The notes beneath the pieces are model-generated. The model was not told where the DNA came from. It saw nothing but the letters and a program-made list of their open reading frames with translations, and ran no database searches. From assembly GCA_005239635.1 (NCBI GenBank), contig SBBQ01000020.1:1-64000 (forward strand): 64,000 bases of DNA, read 5' to 3'. The position numbers and the translations under genes were made by a program. Source of the stretch: Uliginosibacterium gangwonense (GTDB taxonomy: Bacteria > Pseudomonadota > Gammaproteobacteria > Burkholderiales > Rhodocyclaceae). The stretch's first letter is position 1. Every line of letters begins with the position of its first letter. Of this stretch, positions 56,956-64,000 are shown in pieces.

Positions 56956-59087
56956 ATGGACCAGATCCGGTGGATGTTGAACCCGGCTTGCCCATTACCC
57001 ATGTAAAGCGCGTTCAGAAATTTGCTGACCGCTGGTGCGGCCGTGCGCGCTTGCCGGGCGAACAGACAGACCGCCACCTACTTATTTTAAAACGTGGCGA
57101 TGGCTACGTTGCCATTCCGGCCGCATGCCCACATGAAGGTTATCGACTCGACCAATGTTCTGAGAACGAGCGCAATGAGATTGTGTGCCCAGCGCATGGC
57201 TTAGCTGTTCCGACCGCAGGTCACCACGCCGTTGCCGTCATTGAAAACGGCGAGCGTTTCTTTCTGGATACCCAAACAGAACCCACGACAGAAAACGACA
57301 CACAAACCACGACCGTCAAATCAGACGAATTGCTACGTTTGCGTGACGAAGTGGAATCGCTCAAGCAAGCCAACCAAGCCCTTGAGCAACAAATCTTGAG
57401 TGTGACCGAACAGATGGAAATCATGCTCGAACAGAGCACACAGCAGTCGCGCACACTGTCATCTCAAAATACAGAACAGAAACGCCTGTCATCCTTTATT
57501 AATCGCGTATCCGACACCATGGACAGCCTGTTACTGGTGCTCGACCGACTCGGCAATATTTTGCAGGTCAATAAAAGTGTGCAAGATGTTTTGGGGTTTA
57601 GCGCGCAGGAACTGATTGGCAAATCGCCAGATACTTTGCTCGACATGGATGAGCTTCAGGCCATGCATAGCCATGCATTGTCGAGCTATCCGACGGGGCA
57701 ACGTTTGTTCCGCGCCATTCTGGCCTCGCGCCACCTCAATGGCGAAGTCCACCTCAAAACCAAGTTGCCCCACCCTGCTCCGCCGTGTTTTTTAATGCAC
57801 GGCTCTCCACTGTATGACATTACGGGCAAACTGGAAGGCGTGGTGATTGTTGCCTCCGATGTGACCATTTTGCGTAGGCGTGAAACTGCATTACGTGAAA
57901 GTGAAACGCGATTCCGTGACTATTCCAGTGTGGCTTCAGATTGGTTTTGGGAAATGGACACACGATTCCAATTTGAGGCCAACACAGGTGATCTACAAAA
58001 ACATTTGCCTTACCTCGATTCCGTCGTTGGCAAGCGGCGTGAAGAAGTAGCGTGGGAAGAAGACACCATCGACATTGAGCGTTGGCAATATTACTTTGAT
58101 GCGATTGCTGAACGGCGCGAGTTTCGTGATTTTGAATACCGCATTTTGGGGCAGGATGGTGAAGTGCACTGGGTCAGCGCCAGCGGCAAGCCACGATACG
58201 ACGAACAGGGGAACTTTACGGGTTACCGTGGCGTAACCAAAGACATTACGCAAAAGCGCCTGATTGAATATGAATTACTGCAACACCGAAACAACCTTGC
58301 CGTATTGGTTCAAGAACAAACACACGACTTGTTAATTGCCAAACAAGAAGCCGAAGCCGCCAACCAAATGAAGAGCGAGTTCTTGGCTAATATTTCGCAC
58401 GAGCTACGCACACCACTGCACGGCATTTTAGCGTTTGCCGCGCTCGGTCTTAAGAAAATTGAATCTGCCCCTCGTGAAAAACTCGCAGATCACTTCGACC
58501 GCATTCAACAAAGCGGCAAACGCCTGTCCGCGCTCATTGATGATCTATTGGATTTGGCAAAACTCGAAGCAGGCCGCATGGACATGCAGTTTGAATGCGC
58601 CAACATTTTGAGTGTTGAACAAACTTTACGTAACAGCCTAGAGGGACTGTTGCTCACGAAGCAACTCACTGTGCAAATTCATTCAAGCAGCGATGCTCCG
58701 CTGGCTAAACTTGATCAAAAAAGGTTTATGCAAGTTTTGCAAAACGTCTATTCGAATGCGATTAAGTTTTCACCACCACACAGTGTGCTTGAAGTGCGTA
58801 TCATGCCTTCAACACTGCCAGGTGAGCATGGCAAAGTTCCTGCATGGAAAATTAGCGTACACGATCAAGGCCCAGGCATCCCGGAAGATGAACTTGAAGC
58901 AATTTTTGATAAGTTTGTGCAGAGTACAAAAACCAAAACAGGTGCAGGTGGTACGGGCTTAGGCCTCGCCATTTCACGCGAAATTATGAAGGCGCATTTT
59001 GGCACCATACAGGCACGCAACCATCCGGATGGTGGTGCTGTTGTGGATATTCACTTGCCGCAATTTACTTACGATTCTGCAAGCTAG
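56952..59087 (+). CDS. Rieske-PAS-PAS histidine kinase, coupled to the hydrogenase operon
   Basis: 711 residues. Residues about 15-105 form a Rieske [2Fe-2S] domain with C59-P-H61 and C79-P-A-H82 (AACPHEGYRLDQCSENERNE then IVCPAHGLAVP). A coiled coil (about 125-182), PAS 1 (185-305), PAS 2 (315-435), a second helix, HisKA with His483 (FLANISHELRTPLHGILAFA) and HATPase_c with N602 region NVYSNAIKFS, DQGPGIP and GTGLGLAISR follow. No receiver, HAMP or membrane segment, so it is a soluble kinase with an unlinked response regulator. Its ATG overlaps the protease stop. I infer that electrons from H2 reach the Rieske cluster and set kinase activity. Confidence 0.92.
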   Translation: MNGPDPVDVEPGLPITHVKRVQKFADRWCGRARLPGEQTDRHLLILKRGDGYVAIPAACPHEGYRLDQCSENERNEIVCPAHGLAVPTAGHHAVAVIENGERFFLDTQTEPTTENDTQTTTVKSDELLRLRDEVESLKQANQALEQQILSVTEQMEIMLEQSTQQSRTLSSQNTEQKRLSSFINRVSDTMDSLLLVLDRLGNILQVNKSVQDVLGFSAQELIGKSPDTLLDMDELQAMHSHALSSYPTGQRLFRAILASRHLNGEVHLKTKLPHPAPPCFLMHGSPLYDITGKLEGVVIVASDVTILRRRETALRESETRFRDYSSVASDWFWEMDTRFQFEANTGDLQKHLPYLDSVVGKRREEVAWEEDTIDIERWQYYFDAIAERREFRDFEYRILGQDGEVHWVSASGKPRYDEQGNFTGYRGVTKDITQKRLIEYELLQHRNNLAVLVQEQTHDLLIAKQEAEAANQMKSEFLANISHELRTPLHGILAFAALGLKKIESAPREKLADHFDRIQQSGKRLSALIDDLLDLAKLEAGRMDMQFECANILSVEQTLRNSLEGLLLTKQLTVQIHSSSDAPLAKLDQKRFMQVLQNVYSNAIKFSPPHSVLEVRIMPSTLPGEHGKVPAWKISVHDQGPGIPEDELEAIFDKFVQSTKTKTGAGGTGLGLAISREIMKAHFGTIQARNHPDGGAVVDIHLPQFTYDSAS

Positions 59088-59096
59088 GCGACCTGC

Positions 59097-59139
59097 GAAC
59101 TCAGCGGCCTAAGAACTCAGCGGCCTAAGAACTCAGCGG
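59097..59139 (+). repeat. 16-bp tandem repeat after the kinase gene
   Basis: GAACTCAGCGGCCTAA is present twice in full and once for 11 bases, ten bases after the kinase stop. Cause and function unknown; slippage is the simplest explanation. Confidence 0.8.
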
Positions 59140-59207
59140 GGATTGATTCAAAGCCAGCAGGTGAGACAAGGCCTTGCATCAGTTTGTATAGCAGCGGTCT
59201 TAGCAAC

Positions 59208-59241
59208 AAAAAAACCGGATTTATTCATCCGGTTTTTTTGT
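59208..59241. terminator. Bidirectional terminator between the kinase and thrC
   Basis: AAAAACCGGAT-TTATTC-ATCCGGTTTTT with A- and T-runs. It closes both the hydrogenase operon and thrC. Confidence 0.92.
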
Positions 59242-59310
59242 TTCACCTATGATGCTCAGCATCACATTGGCAAAAGTACGTATCAACTTCAAGATGCACT
59301 TAACAGCGTA

Positions 59311-60744
59311 TTAGGCATGTGTGTGAATGAAGTTCTTTACTTGATCCGCACTCACATCCACCACCTCAAAGCGCTGCGGCAGCGCCTCAAGTCCGTCAAA
59401 GCTGGCGGGACGCCACGGCGCGCAACCCAAGGCTTCATGAATCGTTTCGTCAAACTTGGCCGCTTGTGCTGTTTCTAACACGATCATGGGCACACCTTGT
59501 TCGCGATGCTCAAGGCCGACCTTTACGCCATCCGCAGTATGCGTATCCACCATCAGTTTGTATTTTTCGTAAACCGCGCGAATGGTATTGAGTCGGTCTG
59601 CATGTGTACTGCGGCCTGAAACAAAACCGTATTGCGGCACCTTGGCAAATACATCACCTGTTAAATCAAACGGACGGCCTTGATCGACTTGCGACCACAG
59701 CGCAGCCACCTTTGCTGCATCGCGCTCGCACAAATCGAAAATAAAGCGTTCAAAGTTTGACGCTTTAGAAATGTCCATCGACGGGCTGGAGGTGTGCAGT
59801 GTTTCAGCGGTGGCACGCGGACGATAAACCCCTGTACGGAAAAATTCGTCCAGCACATCGTTCTCGTTCGTCGCCACAATCAATTTACGAATGGGCAAAC
59901 CCATCATGCGTGCAATGTGGCCTGCGCACACATTGCCAAAGTTGCCCGATGGTACGGAGAAACTCACCCGTTGGTCATTCGAAGTGGTGGCTGCAAAATA
60001 GCCTTTGAAGTAATACACCACCTGCGCCGCAACGCGTGCCCAGTTAATTGAATTTACCGTGCCAATACTGTGTGCGGCCTTAAATGCGTGGTCATTCGAT
60101 ACGGCCTTCACAATATCTTGGCAATCATCAAACACGCCGCGCACGGCAAGGTTGAAGATATTGGGGTCTTGCAAGCTGAACATCTGTGCCGTTTGAAAAC
60201 GGCTCATCTTGCCGTGCGGCGACAGCATAAACACGCGCACACCGTGCTTGCCGCGCATCGCGTATTCGGCTGAAGAACCGGTGTCACCCGAGGTTGCGCC
60301 CAGAATATTGAGTTGCTGCCCCGTCTTTGCCAATGCATATTCAAACAGGTTACCCAACAACTGCATCGCCATGTCTTTGAATGCCAGCGTCGGACCATTC
60401 GACAATTCCAGCAAATGCAGTCCCGGCTCTAAGGTGGTGAGCGGCGTAATGTCTTGTGCGTTTGAACCCGGACGTACATTGCAGTACACCTCGGGCGTAT
60501 AGGTGCGATTAATAATGCTGCGCAGATCATCCGCCGGAATATCGTCGGCAAATTTAGACAACACAGCAAAGGCCAATTCACGGTAGTTCATGCCGCGCAG
60601 GGCTGAAAGTTCATCCGCACTGAATTGCGGATAACTCAGCGGCATGGCCAAGCCGCCATCTTCCATCAAGCCGCCCAGCAAAATTTGCATGAAAGTTTTG
60701 GGCGCAATGGCGTGGGTTGCGCTACGTGTCGATTGGTAATGCAT
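59311..60744 (-). CDS. thrC: Threonine synthase
   Basis: 477 residues of PLP fold type II. It makes threonine from O-phosphohomoserine. The PLP-lysine is in LSNGPTLAFKDMAMQLLGNL, and the phosphate loop region has LGATSGDTGSSAEYAMRG. VPSGNFGNVCAGHIARMMGL is also diagnostic. It follows hom by 117 bases. A TTGCCAAT-type repeat lies 38 bases after its stop. Confidence 0.95.
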   Translation of the reverse strand: MHYQSTRSATHAIAPKTFMQILLGGLMEDGGLAMPLSYPQFSADELSALRGMNYRELAFAVLSKFADDIPADDLRSIINRTYTPEVYCNVRPGSNAQDITPLTTLEPGLHLLELSNGPTLAFKDMAMQLLGNLFEYALAKTGQQLNILGATSGDTGSSAEYAMRGKHGVRVFMLSPHGKMSRFQTAQMFSLQDPNIFNLAVRGVFDDCQDIVKAVSNDHAFKAAHSIGTVNSINWARVAAQVVYYFKGYFAATTSNDQRVSFSVPSGNFGNVCAGHIARMMGLPIRKLIVATNENDVLDEFFRTGVYRPRATAETLHTSSPSMDISKASNFERFIFDLCERDAAKVAALWSQVDQGRPFDLTGDVFAKVPQYGFVSGRSTHADRLNTIRAVYEKYKLMVDTHTADGVKVGLEHREQGVPMIVLETAQAAKFDETIHEALGCAPWRPASFDGLEALPQRFEVVDVSADQVKNFIHTHA

Positions 60745-60861
60745 GTTGTTGCTCGTCAGTTAACTGGTTGGTCGCGTGTTGATTAGCGTGTTGCTTCGCA
60801 TTTTTCTGGGTGCCTGTCAGTTTTGCCAATGGTCAAACCAACAGGATCACCACTCAGACAT

Positions 60862-62172
60862 TTAGTTCAAATTCTCAAGACGCAAACGCGTAACCTTACT
60901 GGTCACGGTGAGCAGCGCTTCAATGGCAGCAATCGCGGCATCTACATTGCACTCGCGCGTTACGTGGGTGAGTACGATGATGTCAGCTTGCACTTCACCA
61001 TCTGCCGGTTCCTTTTGCATCAAGGCATCAATCGAAATATTGCGATCCGCCAAAATGCGCGTAATGTTGGCCAACACACCCGCCTGGTCTTGCACACGCA
61101 AGCGCAAGTAGTACGAGGTTTCTACCTCGCTCATCGGCAATACCGGCACGCTGCTCAACTGGTCAGGCTGGAAGGCAAGATGCGGCACACGATGCTCAGG
61201 GTCAGCCGTGTGCAAACGAGTCACGTCCACCAAGTCTGCAATCACGGCGCTGGCAGTAGGCTCGGCCCCTGCACCACGACCGTAATATAGTGTGGCGCCC
61301 ACAGCATCGCCCTTCACCACCACAGCGTTCATCACACCTTCCACATTGGCAATGAGGCGTTTTTCCGGAATCAGTGTCGGGTGCACACGCAGCTCAATAC
61401 CGTTTGCCGCGCGACGCGTAATGCCCAACAACTTAATGCGGTAGCCGAGCTCACCTGCGTAACGAATATCGATGGCTTCGAGTTTTGAAATACCTTCTAC
61501 GTACGCTTTGTCGAATTGCACTGGAATACCAAATGCAATCGCAGACAACAACGTGAGCTTGTGAGCGGCATCAACCCCTTCAATATCGAAGGTGGGATCA
61601 GCTTCGGCATAACCCAAACGTTGCGCTTCAGCCAATACGGTATCGAAGCCCAACCCTTTGTCGCGCATTTCAGACAAAATGAAATTGGTGGTGCCATTAA
61701 TGATGCCGGCCAACCATTCAATGCGGTTTGCTGTAAGACCTTCACGCACCGCCTTAATAATGGGAATGCCACCAGCGACGGCGGCTTCAAACGCCACCAT
61801 CACACCGCGTTTTTGTGCTGCTTCGAAAATTTCTGAACCATGCAGCGCGAGCAGTGCCTTGTTCGCCGTCACCACGTGCTTACCTGCGGCAATCGCCTTC
61901 AGCACCAGTTCTTTGGCAACACCGTAACCACCGATCAACTCGACGACGATATCAACTTCCGGATCGTTGATGACCGCCATCGCGTCGTCAACCACACGGC
62001 AACGGCCCGCCACAACTTCTTCAGCGCGTGCTTTGTTCTTCTCTGCCACCACTGTAATTTGAATCGGGCGACCTGCACGGCGGCTAATTTCGCTCGCATT
62101 GCGTGTGAGCACGGTAAAGACGCCACCTCCGACGGTTCCAGCGCCCAACAAGCCTACGTTAATCGGTTTCAT
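60862..62172 (-). CDS. hom: Homoserine dehydrogenase
   Basis: 436 residues. It reduces aspartate semialdehyde to homoserine. The NAD(P) motif is VGLLGAGTVGGGVFTVL, the catalytic segment is GIINGTTNFILSEMRDKG with AEADPTFDIEGVDAAHKL, and a C-terminal ACT domain (LRVQDQAGVLANITRILADR) suggests threonine feedback. AGGGG lies five bases before the ATG at 62172. alaA-hom-thrC is a conserved betaproteobacterial block. Confidence 0.95.
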   Translation of the reverse strand: MKPINVGLLGAGTVGGGVFTVLTRNASEISRRAGRPIQITVVAEKNKARAEEVVAGRCRVVDDAMAVINDPEVDIVVELIGGYGVAKELVLKAIAAGKHVVTANKALLALHGSEIFEAAQKRGVMVAFEAAVAGGIPIIKAVREGLTANRIEWLAGIINGTTNFILSEMRDKGLGFDTVLAEAQRLGYAEADPTFDIEGVDAAHKLTLLSAIAFGIPVQFDKAYVEGISKLEAIDIRYAGELGYRIKLLGITRRAANGIELRVHPTLIPEKRLIANVEGVMNAVVVKGDAVGATLYYGRGAGAEPTASAVIADLVDVTRLHTADPEHRVPHLAFQPDQLSSVPVLPMSEVETSYYLRLRVQDQAGVLANITRILADRNISIDALMQKEPADGEVQADIIVLTHVTRECNVDAAIAAIEALLTVTSKVTRLRLENLN

Positions 62173-62285
62173 GTATTCCCCTGCATGCAAACGGGCGATA
62201 ACTCGCCCGGTATTGTTATCTCTTCAAGTGCGCGATTGAGTCACTTAGTTATGGCACTGCTTAGGCGCTCTAACTCGGTCCCTTA

Positions 62286-63512
62286 TTACGTGCCTTTACG
62301 CTTACGGAAGTTCGCCAAGAAGTGTTCGATACGGCCAATCGCTTCACGTAAATCATCTTCATGCGGTAAAAACACCACGCGGAAATGATCGGGCTTGGGC
62401 CAGTTAAAGCCACTGCCTTGCACCACCAGCACACGCTCTTCTTCCAGCAACTGCAAAATAAATTTCTGATCGTTGTCGATCGGGTAGATCTCTGGATCAA
62501 GACGCGGGAAACAATACAAAGCCGCCTTCGGCTTGACACAACTCACACCCGGAATGGCATTGAGCAGTTCCACCGCCAAATCACGTTGTCTTGCCAATCG
62601 ACCACCTGGAGCCACCAAGTCTTTAATCGACTGATATCCGCCCAATGCGGTTTGAATGGCCAGTTGGCCTGGCGTGTTTGAACACAAACGCATTGAGGCC
62701 AACATGGTGAGGCCTTCAATATAGTCGCGCGCATGCGACTTATCGCCCGACACCACCATCCACCCCGCGCGGTAACCGCACGAGCGATAGTTTTTTGACA
62801 GGCCGTTAAAGGTGAGGAACAGCACATCATCCGCCAGCGAAGCTATGCTGATGTGCTCGTTACCATCGTACAAAGTCTTGTCGTAAATCTCGTCCGCAAA
62901 CACAATTAAATTGTGCTCGCGTGCCACCTGCACAATTTGCTTGAGCAACTCAACGGGGTACAACGCGCCCGTTGGATTATTGGGGTTGATCACCACAATC
63001 GCTTTAGTGCGCGGGGTAATTTTGCGGCGAATATCTTCGATATCCGGATTCCAGTCTGACTTTTCGTCACACAGGTAATGCACGGGCGTACCGCCCGATA
63101 GCGCCACTGCTGCGGTGTAGAGCGGATAGTCTGGTGCTGGAATCAGCACTTCATCGCCATTATTGAGCAGCGCATTCATGCTCATCACAATCAGCTCAGA
63201 TGCGCCGTTGCCAATATACACATCATCCACGGTTACGCCCGCGATGTTCTTTTCTTGGCAGTAGTGAACGATTGATTTGCGCGGTGCGAACAAACCTTTG
63301 GAATCGGTGTAGCCCGCCGCATCTGGCAAGTTACGGATCATGTCCTGCACAATTTCGTCAGGTGGCGTCAAACCAAACACGGCCAAATTGCCAATGTTCA
63401 GCTTTATGATCTTCTGGCCTTCTTCTTCCATTTGACGCGCGCGTTCCATCACAGGACCGCGAATGTCGTAACAGACGTTAGCCAACTTGCTCGATTTGTT
63501 AATAACTTGCAT
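62286..63512 (-). CDS. alaA: Alanine-forming PLP aminotransferase
   Basis: 408 residues of class I aminotransferase. The N-terminus QVINKSSKLANVCYDIRGPV and KLNIGNLAVFGLTPPDEIVQ match AlaA. The PLP-lysine is in LTFNGLSKNYRSCGYRAGWM. It moves the amino group between glutamate and pyruvate. I chose the ATG at 63512, eight bases after GGAA, over the ATG at 63521. It precedes hom. Confidence 0.93.
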   Translation of the reverse strand: MQVINKSSKLANVCYDIRGPVMERARQMEEEGQKIIKLNIGNLAVFGLTPPDEIVQDMIRNLPDAAGYTDSKGLFAPRKSIVHYCQEKNIAGVTVDDVYIGNGASELIVMSMNALLNNGDEVLIPAPDYPLYTAAVALSGGTPVHYLCDEKSDWNPDIEDIRRKITPRTKAIVVINPNNPTGALYPVELLKQIVQVAREHNLIVFADEIYDKTLYDGNEHISIASLADDVLFLTFNGLSKNYRSCGYRAGWMVVSGDKSHARDYIEGLTMLASMRLCSNTPGQLAIQTALGGYQSIKDLVAPGGRLARQRDLAVELLNAIPGVSCVKPKAALYCFPRLDPEIYPIDNDQKFILQLLEEERVLVVQGSGFNWPKPDHFRVVFLPHEDDLREAIGRIEHFLANFRKRKGT

Positions 63513-63978
63513 GCGCGTCATTCCGCGAAATTATTCAAAAACCATGTTCAACCACTCACCCAGCTCAGCCCACCCAGTACCAACAAGCGCACAGTCAATA
63601 TTTAAGGCCGTTGCGCACCGTCACGCTGTGCAATGCTGGCCGATTTCACCTACATTTTGCCCCGCCACAGCAAACTACCAGACAAGATGCTGATGGCGCA
63701 CTGCAAAAAGATATAATCCTACCCAAGCTAAAGGGCTGGGGCAAACGTCTAGCGTATCTTTTTCATGGTTTCCAAGGTCTTTCTGCGTTTTTTTGCCAAT
63801 TTTTAGCAAAATACAGCTATCTGCATGAGGTCTTGTCGCTGAAACTCTGACTTTTTAATCCTGCTTGTGGCCCGCAACAACATACAATGTGCAAGCCTAT
63901 TTCAGCGATTTAGGCGAACACCAACACGCAAACGCACCCAGACGCACACAGACTAAAAGCCCGCTCAAAAAACACCAT
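63513..63978. other. Intergenic region upstream of alaA
   Basis: About 465 bases with no gene I can support. It must hold the leftward alaA promoter and the promoter of a rightward gene starting near the edge. A TTGCCAAT repeat with flanking T-runs lies at 63793. A Pro/Thr-rich run of ACC/CAC near 63555-63600 is not coding in any convincing way. Confidence 0.5.
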
Positions 63979-64000
63979 ATGAAATTGCAACAGGACCGCT
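63979..64000 (+). CDS. Start of a rightward gene, possibly Mth938-like (cut by window edge)
   Basis: ATG at 63979 opens MKLQQDR and runs off the edge. In many betaproteobacteria a Mth938-like domain protein that begins with a similar MKLxxDR lies upstream of and divergent from alaA, so I suggest that family on context alone. Confidence 0.35.

Noticed and set aside
57129-57209. Heme or zinc site instead of Rieske in the kinase N-terminus
   Set aside because: CPH and CPAH separated by 17 residues match the Rieske 2-Cys/2-His pattern better than CxxCH or a zinc ribbon.
59086-59140. CRISPR-like or iteron function of the 16-bp repeat after the kinase
   Set aside because: Under three units with no spacers and no replication gene nearby; slippage explains it.

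Overview
The window is chromosomal DNA of a betaproteobacterium, probably Burkholderiales-like. The evidence is gene order: pheS-rplT-rpmI-infC-thrS with tRNA-Val; ihfB-rpsA-cmk/aroA-tyrA-hisC-pheA-serA-serC-gyrA; an OmpA gene divergent from gyrA followed by mtaD, a second OmpA gene, ubiG, gph and ssrA; and alaA-hom-thrC. Proteins such as fused AroA-Cmk, LapA/LapB and separate HldA fit the same group. No genus is named because nothing here fixes one.

Layout. 1-4780 holds the leftward translation block and tRNA-Val. 4943-13099 is leftward: exonuclease, cysM, a ComEA-like protein, LPS heptose genes (hldD, hldA), ugd, lapB/lapA and ihfB. 13163-25537 is leftward: rpsA, then aromatic and serine biosynthesis and gyrA. 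26072-30937 is rightward: two OmpA-family proteins, mtaD, ubiG, gph and tmRNA. 30938-37843 is an accessory island directly after ssrA: a type I restriction-modification system, a gutted IS3-family element and a type II toxin-antitoxin pair. 37977-42931 is a small metabolic or detoxification cluster beside a GlxA-type regulator. 43032-48827 holds a peroxiredoxin and an iron-uptake locus: piuC, a TonB receptor lacking its plug, exbD-exbB-tonB and hemP under a Fur box. 49195-53540 holds nnrDE, a glutamate-synthase-like flavoprotein and nadC. 53891-59087 is a group 2-like [NiFe] hydrogenase operon that ends in an unusual histidine kinase. 59311-63512 is thrC-hom-alaA.

Two observations stand out. 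First, the 8-mer TTGCCAAT (or its complement ATTGGCAA) occurs about 63 times by my reading, against about two expected by chance. The copies lie in both orientations, often just downstream of stop codons. They are nearly absent from the restriction island, the TonB receptor barrel, the hydrogenase structural genes and the most conserved housekeeping genes. This is how a DNA uptake sequence behaves, but the sequence is unrelated to the Neisseria or Pasteurellaceae words I know, and a ComEA-like DNA-binding protein with unusual topology is encoded in the same window. Second, the hydrogenase small and large subunits and their own maturation protease are translationally linked to a 711-residue kinase that carries an N-terminal Rieske [2Fe-2S] domain before two PAS domains. 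This suggests a direct electron path from H2 oxidation into a two-component sensor.

All counts, motif positions and starts were read by eye. No database or alignment search was run.
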